In this document: piece by piece, positions 1 to 8,303 of the stretch
How the letters are laid out: each line of letters starts with the position of its first letter
How positions within the stretch are numbered: position 1 is the first letter of the stretch
NCBI RefSeq assembly: GCF_013363755.1
Contig: NZ_CP054840.1
Span: 2,225,501 to 2,289,500, forward strand
DNA length: 64,000 nt
Direction: 5' to 3'
Source: Comamonas antarctica
GTDB lineage: Bacteria; Pseudomonadota; Gammaproteobacteria; Burkholderiales; Burkholderiaceae_C
The notes under the pieces: generated by a model
The model's database searches: none
Told to the model about the DNA's origin: nothing
Seen by the model: the letters and a program-made list of their open reading frames with translations, nothing else
Position numbers and translations under genes: made by a program

Positions 1-36
1 AAGGCGCCCGAAGCCAAGGCGCCCGAAGCCAAGGCC
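1..36 (+). repeat. 15-bp in-frame tandem repeat at the start of the AsmA gene
   Basis: The 15-bp unit aaggcgcccgaagcc occurs twice exactly (1-15 and 16-30) and a third copy starts with aaggcc. Read in the frame of the downstream gene it encodes KAPEA-KAPEA-KA. The array may begin before the window, so its copy number is unknown. It looks like a low-complexity linker within the AsmA-like protein. Confidence 0.8.
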
Positions 37-1815
37 GGCGGCACCGCGCTCGTGACAGACGACGCAAGCAGCGCCGCGCGCGACCCAGCCACTATGGCCA
101 GCATTGCGCACGCCAGTGCCACGCTGCGGCTGTGGCCGCTGCTGTGGCGCCAACTGCAGATCGATACCCTGGTGCTCGACGAGCCGGACGTCGTGTTTGC
201 GCGCTACAAGGATGGCAAGGTCAACTGGCAATTCGAGCGCCGCGAGCCCAGCGCCAAGCCCTGGCAGTTCGACGTCGGCGAACTGCGCATCCGGCAAGGC
301 TGGCTCGGCTACCTCGACGGCACCATCGACCTCGCGGTGCGCGCCCGTCTGGCCTCGATCGACAACGCGCCGGCCGATTCCCCCTACGGCCTCGGATTTG
401 CGCTCACCGGACGCTACGGCAAGGCCGACGTCACGGGCGAGGGCCGCGCGGGCCCGGTGCTGAGCCTGCGCGCGCAGGAGGTCGACTATCCGCTGCAGTT
501 CTCGGCGCGCGCCGGCAGCGTCGGCGCCACGGCGGAAGGCATCCTGGCCAACCCCGTCAAGCTGTCGGGCCTGGATTTCGACGTCACGCTCAAGGCGGCC
601 AGCATGGCCGACCTCTATCCGCTCACCGGCCTGGTGCTGCCCAACACCCCGCCCTTCGAGACCCGCGGCCACCTCACGGGCAGCCTCGAACCGCAAAAAG
701 CCGTCTGGAAGTACCAGGAGTTCCATGGCAAGGTCGGCCGCAGCGACCTGCACGGCAACCTGACCTACACCTCGGCCAAACCCCGGCCGCGCCTCGAAGG
801 CAACATGCGCTCCGACCAGCTGCGCCTGGCCGACCTGGTGCCGGTGCTGGGCACGTCCGAAGCCAAGGCCGAGCGCGCCAAGGCCACGGGCGGCAAGATC
901 CTGCCCCAGGACACCTTTGACATCGGCCGCTGGAACGCGATGGACCTCGACCTGAAATTCGACGGCAAGCACATCGTGAGCTCGGACAAGCTGCCCATCG
1001 ATGCGCTGAGCACCCACGCCACCCTGAAGAACGGCGTGCTGCGCCTCGATCCGCTGCGTTTCGGCATCGCCCAGGGCAAGTTCGATACGGTGGTCTCCCT
1101 CGACAGCAACAAGAAGCCGCTGCAAGGAGAGATCCGCGGCACCGTCGCCGGCCTCAAGCTCTCGGCGCTGTTCCCCAAGGTCGAATTGATGCAAAAGAGC
1201 CTGGGCCAGATGGACGGCGCGCTGGCGCTCAGCGCCCAGGGCAACTCGGTGGCGAAGCTGCTGGGCACCAGCACCGGTGAATTCAAGGTCTACGTGCGCA
1301 ACGGCACACTGAGCGCGCAACTGCTGGACCTGGCCGCGCTGAACGTGGGCTCGATCGTGGTGGCCAAGCTGTTCGGCAATGAGCGCGAGGTGCAGCTGCA
1401 GTGCGCGGTGGCCGATTTCGCCGTCAACAAGGGCGTGGCCCGGATCCGCGTGGGCAAGCTGGCGACGCCTGAAGCCAATGTCGAAGCCACCGGCACCATC
1501 GACCTGGCGCAGGAACTGCTTGACATCAACATCAAGCCTGAATCGCTGAAGTGGAAGTTCTTCTCGCTGCGCACACCGCTTTATGTGCGCGGGCCCTTCT
1601 CCCAGCCCAAGGTCGGACCGCAGGTCGGACCGCTGGCGCTGCGCGCCGGCGCGGCCGTCGCGGCCGCGGCCGTGGCGCCCGTGGCGCTGGCGCTGGTGCC
1701 GATCACCGTGCCCGCGGCCGAGGACGACGCCAACTGCGGCGCGCTGCTGGCCGCGGGCCGGGCCCAGGTGCAGGCCGGGCCCAAGGGCGCCAACAAGCCG
1801 GCGCGCGCCAAGTGA
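1..1815 (+). CDS. AsmA family protein, 5' end outside the window
   Basis: The reading frame is open from base 1, so the GTG at 52 is unlikely to be the true start; the first visible residues are the KAPEA repeats. The following sequence (HASATLRLWPLLWRQLQIDT, then LDEPDVVFARYKDGKVNW) is typical of the N-terminal half of AsmA-type proteins, which are anchored in the inner membrane by one helix and project a long beta-rich domain into the periplasm, where the family affects outer-membrane assembly or lipid transport. The C-terminal part has the family's repeated strand pattern and ends in an Ala/Pro-rich tail with DANCGALL, a motif usual near AsmA C-termini. The missing N-terminus should hold the membrane helix. 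Family assignment is firm; the precise role cannot be read from the sequence. Confidence 0.85.
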   Translation, partial: KAPEAKAPEAKAGGTALVTDDASSAARDPATMASIAHASATLRLWPLLWRQLQIDTLVLDEPDVVFARYKDGKVNWQFERREPSAKPWQFDVGELRIRQGWLGYLDGTIDLAVRARLASIDNAPADSPYGLGFALTGRYGKADVTGEGRAGPVLSLRAQEVDYPLQFSARAGSVGATAEGILANPVKLSGLDFDVTLKAASMADLYPLTGLVLPNTPPFETRGHLTGSLEPQKAVWKYQEFHGKVGRSDLHGNLTYTSAKPRPRLEGNMRSDQLRLADLVPVLGTSEAKAERAKATGGKILPQDTFDIGRWNAMDLDLKFDGKHIVSSDKLPIDALSTHATLKNGVLRLDPLRFGIAQGKFDTVVSLDSNKKPLQGEIRGTVAGLKLSALFPKVELMQKSLGQMDGALALSAQGNSVAKLLGTSTGEFKVYVRNGTLSAQLLDLAALNVGSIVVAKLFGNEREVQLQCAVADFAVNKGVARIRVGKLATPEANVEATGTIDLAQELLDINIKPESLKWKFFSLRTPLYVRGPFSQPKVGPQVGPLALRAGAAVAAAAVAPVALALVPITVPAAEDDANCGALLAAGRAQVQAGPKGANKPARAK

Positions 1816-1825
1816 ACGGCGACGC

Positions 1826-3259
1826 TCAGGCGTCCTGTACCGCCGCGCTGGCGGCCGCGGGCGCGTCGGCACGCGCATCGGACGCCGTGCTGCAGGCCTG
1901 GCACCAGCCGGCTACCGCCTGCTCCATCGGCCCGGCGCGCTCGAGCAATTGCGGCCAGCGCCGCAGGCAGCCGTGGGCAATGGCTTCGAGCTGCCATACC
2001 GCTTCGCGGTGCAGCAGCGCCAGCTCGGCCATGCCCTGCACGTCGCCGTGCAGATAGCCCAGCAGGTCGGCGAGCTGCTTGGGATGCGAGCCGGCCTGCG
2101 CGAGTTCCTTCTCCAGCGCCTTGAGTCGCCCATCCAGCCACACCATGGCACGCTCGACCGGCCGCGGCGCGGCCTTGGCGCCTGGCGCGCGCGCCGGCGC
2201 GAGGGCCGGCACTGCTGCGGCGCTGGCCGCCGCCGCGGGCATTTGCGCGCGCAGTTGCTGCCAGCTCGCAAAGTTGTGCCCCAGCAGCGTGCCCATGGCC
2301 TGCACCTCGGCGGTCAGCGGACCGATCTCCAGGCTGGCGTCGACGTCGACCGCCAGCAGCGGCAGGATCTTCTCGACCAGATCGGGGGGATAGCGCCGGT
2401 GGTTCATGCGCAGCATCAGCGACAGGCGCGGACCGGCCAGATCGGCGTATTTCTCATAGAAGGCCGAAACCACCTCGGCCAGGATCAGCATCTGCCCCAT
2501 GGGCGAGATCTGTTCACGCTGCAGCCCGCGCGGGTAGCCGCTGCCATCCATGCATTCATGGTGTTCGAGCACCGCCATCTGCACCGCGGGCGGATAGGCC
2601 TGCTGCTCGCGCAGCACCCACATCGCCGTCACGGTATGCGCCACGAGCTGCTTGCGCTCCTCGAGCGTGAGCTTGTGCGCGGGGTCGGTCCAGGCCGGCG
2701 GCATGTAGAGCATGCCGATGTCGTGCAGCAGCCCGGCCGCGCCCAGCGGCACGCAATCGCGCTCGCTCCAGCCGGCCTCGATGGCGAGATACAGCGCGAC
2801 CAGCATCATCTGCAGGCTGTGCGCATAGAGCTCGGGCCGCTGCTCGCGCATCAGCGTCAGCTTGAAGGCAATCGGCATCGGCAGCGGCATGAAGCGCAGC
2901 GGCGCCAGCAGGCGCCCCGCTCCGCCCAGCGCTTCGACCAGGCGCTTCACCAGGCCCTGGGTCTCGCACTGCACCATCACCTCGGCCTCGATGGACTGGA
3001 TGCAGACCATGTTGTCCACCATCAGGTGGTGGTCGATGGCCTCGCGCAGCGGCGCCTGCACCAGCCGGTCGTAAAGCCGGCTGTCGATGCGCGCGCCGCT
3101 CTCGACCAGCTTGATGCCCCGGTCGGTGAAGATCGGGCTGTGCGTGATGACGTTGTCTTTTTCCGCCAGTTGCGTGACCGCCCGCAGGAAATGCACGCTG
3201 TCGCGCAGATCTTCCGGCACCGCATCCAGGTCCAGGTCGGGGAGAGCACTTGTTGACAT
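1826..3259 (-). CDS. Divergent HD-GYP domain protein
   Basis: This 477-residue protein carries an HD-type phosphohydrolase core at about residues 145-290: H147, HD at 179-180, HT at 208-209 and HH at 233-234 followed by MDGSGYPRGL, the GYP motif of cyclic-di-GMP phosphodiesterases. Two family positions differ. The usual HDIGK reads HDIGM, and the segment that normally reads (V/A)AD-x-(F/Y)DA reads LAEVVSAF, so one metal-ligand Asp appears to be missing. Residues 1-120 are unassigned; after an Ala/Pro-rich linker (about 345-375) the C-terminus is helical. No transmembrane segment is visible. It may be a weak or inactive phosphodiesterase or a c-di-GMP sensor. It is convergent with the AsmA gene, 10 bp apart. 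Confidence 0.8.
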   Translation of the reverse strand: MSTSALPDLDLDAVPEDLRDSVHFLRAVTQLAEKDNVITHSPIFTDRGIKLVESGARIDSRLYDRLVQAPLREAIDHHLMVDNMVCIQSIEAEVMVQCETQGLVKRLVEALGGAGRLLAPLRFMPLPMPIAFKLTLMREQRPELYAHSLQMMLVALYLAIEAGWSERDCVPLGAAGLLHDIGMLYMPPAWTDPAHKLTLEERKQLVAHTVTAMWVLREQQAYPPAVQMAVLEHHECMDGSGYPRGLQREQISPMGQMLILAEVVSAFYEKYADLAGPRLSLMLRMNHRRYPPDLVEKILPLLAVDVDASLEIGPLTAEVQAMGTLLGHNFASWQQLRAQMPAAAASAAAVPALAPARAPGAKAAPRPVERAMVWLDGRLKALEKELAQAGSHPKQLADLLGYLHGDVQGMAELALLHREAVWQLEAIAHGCLRRWPQLLERAGPMEQAVAGWCQACSTASDARADAPAAASAAVQDA

Positions 3260-3333
3260 GCGTTCGATGGTTTTGAAACAGGCCCTAAATGTACGGCGTT
3301 GCCGGGGTCTTGCCCACCGGGAACGCGCGAAGC

Positions 3334-3357
3334 AAAGAAAACGGCCCTTGCGGGCCG
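3334..3357 (-). terminator. Rho-independent terminator after scoB
   Basis: On the minus strand, cggccc (3357-3352) pairs with gggccg (3347-3342) around a four-base loop and is followed by ttttctttgct. It lies about 20 bp past the scoB stop codon, so it is well placed to end the scoAB transcript. Confidence 0.8.
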
Positions 3358-3379
3358 CTATCCTGCATGTAAGCTGTAA

Positions 3380-4018
3380 TCAGCGCAACAAGGTCACGCC
3401 GGTCTGCTCCTGGACCTGCTCGAACGCCACGCCCTCGGCCAGTTCGACGAGCTTGAGGCCCTCGGGCGTGACATCGAACACGCCCAGGTCGGTGATGATG
3501 CGGTCGACCACGCCGACGCCGGTCAGCGGCAGCGTGCACTGCGGCAGGATCTTCAGGTCGGTCGTGCCGTCCTTCTTCTTCGCCACATGCTCCATCAGCA
3601 CGATCACGCGCTTGACGCCCGCGACCAGGTCCATGGCGCCGCCCATGCCCTTGACCATCTTGCCCGGAATCATCCAGTTGGCCAGGTCGCCCTTCTCGCT
3701 GACCTGCATCGCGCCCAGGATCGACAGGTTGATCTTGCCGCCGCGGATCATCGCGAACGACTGGTCGCTGCCGAAGATTGCCGAGCCGGGGATCGTGGTC
3801 ACGGTCTGCTTACCGGCGTTGATCAGGTCGGCATCGACCTGGTCCTCGGTGGGAAACGCGCCGATGCCCAGCATGCCGTTCTCCGACTGCAGCCAGACTT
3901 CCTTGTCGCCGGTGTGGTTGGCCACCAGCGTCGGAATGCCGATGCCCAGGTTCACATAGAAGCCGTCTTCGAGTTCCTGCGCCGCGCGCGCAGCCATCTG
4001 GTCTTGGGTCCACGCCAT
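3380..4018 (-). CDS. scoB: 3-oxoacid CoA-transferase subunit B
   Basis: The 212-residue product is a full-length beta subunit of succinyl-CoA:3-ketoacid CoA-transferase, which moves CoA from succinyl-CoA to acetoacetate and so feeds ketone bodies or branched-chain and aromatic breakdown products into acetyl-CoA. Residues 21-32 ([12 protein letters not shown]) and the SENGMLG motif, with the expected covalent-intermediate glutamate at E46, are diagnostic. The gene starts 2 bp after the scoA stop codon, so the two subunits are translationally adjacent as usual. A close alternative is a beta-ketoadipate CoA-transferase (PcaJ) subunit; the acetoacetate type is preferred because no protocatechuate genes are nearby. 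Confidence 0.9.
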   Translation of the reverse strand: MAWTQDQMAARAAQELEDGFYVNLGIGIPTLVANHTGDKEVWLQSENGMLGIGAFPTEDQVDADLINAGKQTVTTIPGSAIFGSDQSFAMIRGGKINLSILGAMQVSEKGDLANWMIPGKMVKGMGGAMDLVAGVKRVIVLMEHVAKKKDGTTDLKILPQCTLPLTGVGVVDRIITDLGVFDVTPEGLKLVELAEGVAFEQVQEQTGVTLLR

Positions 4019-4020
4019 GC

Positions 4021-4728
4021 TCAGGCTCCTTGCTTTGCGGTGATGGTGCGCTTCTCGATGCGCTTTTCGGGGTTCGGGTTGTGCACGATGCGGTGCACGT
4101 AGATGCCGGGCAGGTGGATGTCGTCGGGCGCGATCGCACCGACCTCGACCACCTCCTCGACCTCGACGATGCAGACCTTGCCGGCCGTGGCCGCGGCGGG
4201 GTTGAAGTTGCGCGCCGTGAGGCGGAACTGCAGGTTGCCGCTCTTGTCGGCGCGGTGCGCCTTGACCAGCGCCACGTCGGGCACCAGCGAGCGCTCCATC
4301 ACATAGGTCTCGCCATCGAACTCGCGCAATTCCTTGCCTTCGGCCACCAGCGTGCCGACGCCGGTCTTGGTGAAGAACGCCGGGATACCCGCTCCGCCCG
4401 CGCGCAGCTTCTCGGCCAGCGTGCCCTGGGGCGTGAATTCCAGCTCGAGTTCGCCGGCCAGGTATTGGCGCTCGAACTCCTTGTTTTCGCCGACATAGGA
4501 CGAAATCATCTTCTTGATCTGCCGCGTCTCCAGCAGCTTGCCCAGGCCGAAACCGTCGACCCCGGCATTGTTGGAGATCACCGTCAGATGCTGTTTGCCG
4601 CTATCGCGCAGCGCGTCGATCAGCGCCTCGGGAATACCGCACAGGCCGAAACCGCCGACGGCCAGCGTCTGGCCGTCGGCCACCACGCCATCGAGCGCCT
4701 GGGCCGCGGATGGATAAAGCTTTTTCAC
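4021..4728 (-). CDS. scoA: 3-oxoacid CoA-transferase subunit A
   Basis: The product is the 235-residue alpha subunit that pairs with ScoB. The chosen start is the GTG at 4728-4726, preceded by aggaga at 4739-4734; it gives [15 protein letters not shown], the normal family N-terminus. The frame is open further upstream, but that stretch overlaps the divergent regulator gene antisense and is not family sequence. The [13 protein letters not shown] motif (about residues 24-36) is the conserved CoA-transferase family I glycine-rich turn. The promoter must lie in the 75 bp before the divergent regulator, where a perfect inverted repeat sits. Confidence 0.9.
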   Translation of the reverse strand: MKKLYPSAAQALDGVVADGQTLAVGGFGLCGIPEALIDALRDSGKQHLTVISNNAGVDGFGLGKLLETRQIKKMISSYVGENKEFERQYLAGELELEFTPQGTLAEKLRAGGAGIPAFFTKTGVGTLVAEGKELREFDGETYVMERSLVPDVALVKAHRADKSGNLQFRLTARNFNPAAATAGKVCIVEVEEVVEVGAIAPDDIHLPGIYVHRIVHNPNPEKRIEKRTITAKQGA

Positions 4729-4761
4729 TCTTGTCTCCTGAGAAGGGGTAGCCGCTAAGAT

Positions 4762-4783
4762 ACTACGTAACCAAGTACGTAGT
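4762..4783. promoter_or_regulatory. Perfect inverted repeat between scoA and the LuxR-type regulator
   Basis: actacgta (4762-4769) and tacgtagt (4776-4783) are exact inverted repeats separated by 6 bp, within the 75-bp divergent promoter region. The dyad symmetry, the position about 20-40 bp before both start codons, and the adjacent HTH regulator make this the likely operator for that regulator. This is inference from layout. Confidence 0.6.
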
Positions 4784-4803
4784 TTTTCGTAAAGACTTGC
4801 ACT

Positions 4804-5346
4804 ATGACCGAGGATTACCGGCTGGCTTTCGAGATGGCGCCCGTGGGCCTGGCAATCTCGCGCAACCGCATCATGACCGATTGCAACCAGCAGCTGTGCA
4901 GCATGTTCGGCGCCTCGCGCGAACTGCTGGTCGGCCAGTCGTTCCAGATCCTCTATCCATCGGTCGAGGAATATGAACGCCTGGGGCTGCGCATGGCGCC
5001 CATCCTCAGCGCCACGGGCCTGTATTCCGACAGCCGCATCATGCAGCGCGCCAATGGCGAGGCCTTCTGGTGCCATGTGTCGGGCCGCACGCTCGAGCGC
5101 GGCAGCCCGCATGCGGCCGGCGTCTGGAGCTTCGAGGACCTGAGCGCGCAGCGTCCGGTCAAGGCCGGCCTCACGGGCCGCGAGCGCGAGGTCGCCGCGC
5201 GCCTGCTCGAAGGCCTGACCTCCAAGGAAATGGGCAAGGCGCTGGGCATCAGCCACCGCACCGTGGAGATCTACCGCGCGCGGCTGATGCGCAAATACGG
5301 CGCGGCGACGGCCGCCGACCTGGTGCGCAGGCTCACCCTCAACTAG
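4804..5346 (+). CDS. PAS domain-containing LuxR-family regulator
   Basis: The 180-residue protein has a PAS domain at about residues 5-110 (EMAPVGLAISRNRIMTDCN is a typical PAS opening) and a C-terminal LuxR/GerE helix-turn-helix at about 118-178 (LTGREREVAARLLEGLTSKE, then ISHRTVEIYRARLMRKY). There is no receiver domain, so the input is probably a small ligand bound by the PAS domain. It is divergent from scoA-scoB and shares a 75-bp promoter region containing a perfect 8-6-8 inverted repeat. A role in controlling scoAB is inferred from this arrangement. Confidence 0.85.
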   Translation: MTEDYRLAFEMAPVGLAISRNRIMTDCNQQLCSMFGASRELLVGQSFQILYPSVEEYERLGLRMAPILSATGLYSDSRIMQRANGEAFWCHVSGRTLERGSPHAAGVWSFEDLSAQRPVKAGLTGREREVAARLLEGLTSKEMGKALGISHRTVEIYRARLMRKYGAATAADLVRRLTLN

Positions 5347-5482
5347 GCGCGGCGCGCTCGCGAGCGGAAAAAAAATTCCTATGACGGACTTGAATACATC
5401 CAATCGGCAACTGCACGCAAAACCATAGTTAAGCACTAATAATGAACCTCATCGGATAGCAAAACAACTCAAGAGGACCCTC

Positions 5483-6928
5483 ATGAACAAGCTCACCACC
5501 GTTGCCGGCGCGCCCGTTGCCAACAACCAGGACTCGATGACCGCCGGCCCGCGCGGCCCCATGCTGCTGCAGGACATCTGGCACCTCGAGAAGCTCGCGC
5601 ATTTCAACCGCGAAGTCATTCCCGAGCGCCGCATGCACGCCAAGGGTTCGGGCGCGTTCGGCACGTTCACCGTGACCGGCGACATCACGCGCTTCACCAA
5701 GGCCCGCATCTTTTCGGAAATCGGCAAGAAAACCGAGATGTTCGCGCGCTTCTCCACGGTAGCCGGCGAACGCGGCGCGGCCGATGCCGAGCGCGACATC
5801 CGCGGCTTCGCGCTCAAGTTCTATACCGAGGAAGGCAACTGGGATGTGGTCGGCAACAACACGCCGGTGTTCTTCTTCCGCGACCCGCTCAAGTTCCCCG
5901 ACCTGAACAAGGCCGTCAAGCGCGATCCTTTCACCAACATGCGCTCGGCCGAGAACAACTGGGACTTCTGGACCGGCCTGCCCGAAGCCCTGCACCAGAT
6001 CACCATCGTCATGAGCGACCGCGGCATTCCGCGCGGCTACCGCCACATGCATGGCTTCGGCTCGCATACCTACAGCTTCTACAACGCGCAGAACGAGCGC
6101 TTCTATGTGAAGTTCCACTTCGTCTGCCAGCAGGGCATCGAGAACCTCACCGACGCCGAAGCGGCCGCCGTGGTGGCCACCGACCGCGAAAGCTCGCAGC
6201 GCGACCTGCTCGGCGCGATCGAGCGCGGCGAGTTCCCCAAGTGGAAGCTCTGCGTGCAGGTCATGCCCGAGGCCGAAGCCGACACCTACCGCTTCCACCC
6301 CTTCGACCTGACCAAGGTCTGGAGCAAGAAGGACTATCCGCTGATCGAGGTCGGCATCATGGAACTCAACCGCAACCCGCGCAACTACTATGCCGACGTC
6401 GAACAGGCCGCGTTCACGCCCGCCAACCTGGTGCCGGGCATCGGCGTCTCGCCCGACCGCATGCTGCAGTCGCGCCTGTTTGCCTACGGCGACGCCGCGC
6501 GCTACCGCCTGGGCGTGAACCACCACAGCATCCCGGTCAACGCGCCGCGCTGCCCGGTGCACTCCTACCACCGCGACGGCGCGATGCGCGTCGACGGCAA
6601 CTTCGGCTCGACCATTGCCTACGAACCCAACACCAGGGGCGAATGGCAGGAGCAGCCGGCTTACCAGGAGCCGCCGCTGGCACTGCACGGCGCCGCCGAC
6701 CGCTGGAACTTCCGCGCCGACGACAGCGACTATTTCACCCAGCCCGGCGACCTGTTCCGCCTGCTCACGCCAGACGCGCAGCAGCGCCTGTTCGACAACA
6801 CCGCGCGCAACATCTTCGGCGTGTCGGAGCACATCATCCAGCGGCACATCGCCCACTGCACCCAGGCCGACCCGGCCTATGGCGCGGGCGTGGCACGCGC
6901 CATCGAGGCGCTCAAGGCCGCTAAGTAA
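5483..6928 (+). CDS. katA: Monofunctional haem catalase
   Basis: The 481-residue protein is a small-subunit catalase that dismutates hydrogen peroxide to water and oxygen in the cytoplasm. The distal-haem segment [20 protein letters not shown] has the catalytic histidine at H52, [20 protein letters not shown] has the conserved asparagine, and the proximal motif [14 protein letters not shown] has the haem-ligand tyrosine. Length and the short C-terminus fit clade 3 rather than the large-subunit HPII type. aagagga lies just before the ATG. It stands alone between the sco regulator and a terminator. The symbol is generic for the family. Confidence 0.93.
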   Translation: MNKLTTVAGAPVANNQDSMTAGPRGPMLLQDIWHLEKLAHFNREVIPERRMHAKGSGAFGTFTVTGDITRFTKARIFSEIGKKTEMFARFSTVAGERGAADAERDIRGFALKFYTEEGNWDVVGNNTPVFFFRDPLKFPDLNKAVKRDPFTNMRSAENNWDFWTGLPEALHQITIVMSDRGIPRGYRHMHGFGSHTYSFYNAQNERFYVKFHFVCQQGIENLTDAEAAAVVATDRESSQRDLLGAIERGEFPKWKLCVQVMPEAEADTYRFHPFDLTKVWSKKDYPLIEVGIMELNRNPRNYYADVEQAAFTPANLVPGIGVSPDRMLQSRLFAYGDAARYRLGVNHHSIPVNAPRCPVHSYHRDGAMRVDGNFGSTIAYEPNTRGEWQEQPAYQEPPLALHGAADRWNFRADDSDYFTQPGDLFRLLTPDAQQRLFDNTARNIFGVSEHIIQRHIAHCTQADPAYGAGVARAIEALKAAK

Positions 6929-6962
6929 GCCCGCTTAGTAAGCCCGCTACGTCCGCCCCATG

Positions 6963-6997
6963 AAGCCCCGGCCGGCATCCGCCTGCGGGGGCTTTTT
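6963..6997 (+). terminator. Rho-independent terminator after the catalase gene
   Basis: aagcccc (6963-6969) pairs with ggggctt (6988-6994), with G/C-rich bases in the loop, and a run of five T (6993-6997) follows. It lies 35 bp after the catalase stop codon. The preceding bases carry a short duplicated agtaagcccgct. Confidence 0.8.
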
Positions 6998-7079
6998 CCA
7001 GCGTGAAAGTTGGGGATTGCGCCCATGGCGCAGCGCCCGGCAGCCCACTATGCTGGTCCTCCTCCAGGAGAACCTTGCC

Positions 7080-7664
7080 ATGTCCACCCGCTATCCCTTT
7101 CCCGCCGTCAACGACCTGCCCGAAGACATCCAGGCGCGCATCCTCGAAGTTCAGGAAAAAGCCGGCTTCGTGCCCAATGTGTTCCTGGGCTTCGCGCGCC
7201 GCCCGGCCGAGTGGCGCGCGTTCTTTGCCTACCACGACGCGCTGATGCTCAAGGAGGAAGGCTCGCTGACCAAGGGCGAGCGCGAGATGATCGTCACCGT
7301 CACCAGTGCCGCCAACCAATGCCTCTACTGCGTGGTGGCGCATGGCGCCATCCTGCGCATCTACGAAAAGAAGCCGCTGCTCGCCGACCAATTGGCCGTC
7401 AACTACCGCAAGGCCGATATCTCGCCGCGCGAGCGCGCCATGCTGGACTTCGCGATGAAGGTCAGCGAACGCAGCCACGAACTCGAAGAAGCCGACTTCG
7501 CCGCGCTGCACCCCCATGGCTTCGATGACGAGGACATCTGGGACATCGCCGCCATCACCGCGTTCTTCGGGCTCTCCAACCGCATGGCCAGCTTCGCGGG
7601 CATGCAGCCCAATCCCGAGTTCTATCTGATGGGCCACGTGCCCAAGGCCAAGCCCCAGGCCTGA
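7080..7664 (+). CDS. AhpD-like peroxidase-related protein
   Basis: The 194-residue protein belongs to the carboxymuconolactone decarboxylase/AhpD superfamily, in the group annotated as uncharacterised peroxidase-related enzymes. The redox motif reads NQCLYCVVAHG, giving C81, C84 and H88 in the CxxC-x3-H arrangement used by AhpD to reduce peroxides through a thiol relay. The ATG at 7080 is preceded by ccaggagaa and gives the normal family N-terminus; the frame stays open upstream but only across the terminator region. Its place after the catalase gene suggests an oxidative-stress role, but the terminator between them argues for a separate transcript. Confidence 0.85.
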   Translation: MSTRYPFPAVNDLPEDIQARILEVQEKAGFVPNVFLGFARRPAEWRAFFAYHDALMLKEEGSLTKGEREMIVTVTSAANQCLYCVVAHGAILRIYEKKPLLADQLAVNYRKADISPRERAMLDFAMKVSERSHELEEADFAALHPHGFDDEDIWDIAAITAFFGLSNRMASFAGMQPNPEFYLMGHVPKAKPQA

Positions 7665-7680
7665 GGCCACGCCAAGCGTG

Positions 7681-8100
7681 TCAGCTCACCAGCGCGCGCA
7701 TCCAGTCCGGCAGCGGGCAGGCCTTGCGCAGCGCGGCATCGACCCAGATCACCGTCGCCCCGCCGGCCGCGCAGACCACGCCGGGTTCGCTCTCGCGTTC
7801 GATCGTGCACCAGCTCTCAAAGGTGCAGCGGCGCGGATCGCTGACATAGGTCGTCAGCAGCAACTGGTCGGGATGCTCGAGCTGATGATGGAAATTGCAG
7901 AACGCATTGGCAATGACCGGCCCCTGTCCATGCGGCGCCGGCTGGCATCCGATCGCGCACATCCACTCGATGCGAGCGGTTTCCATATAGCGAAAATAGA
8001 CGCTGTTGTTCACATGGCCCATGGCGTCCATGTCGCCCCAGCGTACCGGCATGCGCAACTCATGCACGCGTTTTTTGTGCTGCGGAATGTCAATCTTCAT
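7681..8100 (-). CDS. Acyl-CoA thioesterase (4HBT hotdog fold)
   Basis: The start at 8100 yields a 139-residue protein with the hotdog-fold signature VRWGDMDAMGHVNNSVYFRY (about residues 18-37), in which the aspartate after WGD is the usual catalytic residue of 4-hydroxybenzoyl-CoA thioesterase-type enzymes. These hydrolyse short acyl-CoA or aryl-CoA thioesters. Length matches YbgC/FcbC-type proteins. The frame extends upstream to 8310, but the added residues lack family similarity, and aggaac precedes the chosen ATG. It is convergent with the peroxidase-related gene and divergent from ETF-QO. Substrate unknown. Confidence 0.82.
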   Translation of the reverse strand: MKIDIPQHKKRVHELRMPVRWGDMDAMGHVNNSVYFRYMETARIEWMCAIGCQPAPHGQGPVIANAFCNFHHQLEHPDQLLLTTYVSDPRRCTFESWCTIERESEPGVVCAAGGATVIWVDAALRKACPLPDWMRALVS

Positions 8101-8303
8101 CGCGTGTGTTCCTGTTTCGTTCAGAGGCGGAGCATCGCAGGCAGGCCTTGCGTCCGCCGCCGCACAGGCGACAGCCCTGCAGAAAAATTCCAAGGTGACA
8201 TGAACCCATAGGCGCTGCGCATAGAATCGTCCGCTGCTGGAGCGCGCCCGGCCGAGGTGCGCCCGTGAGAAGCCTATCCATCTGTAGCAAAAAGAGACGC
8301 CCG

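Noticed and set aside
5425..5460. OxyR-like half-sites upstream of the catalase gene
   Set aside because: atag and ctaa occur with seven-base spacing, but the third and fourth quarter-sites do not match, so the motif is no better than chance.
5429..6856. Long minus-strand frame opposite the catalase gene
   Set aside because: It is a GC-driven antisense shadow; the plus strand encodes a full catalase with all motifs.
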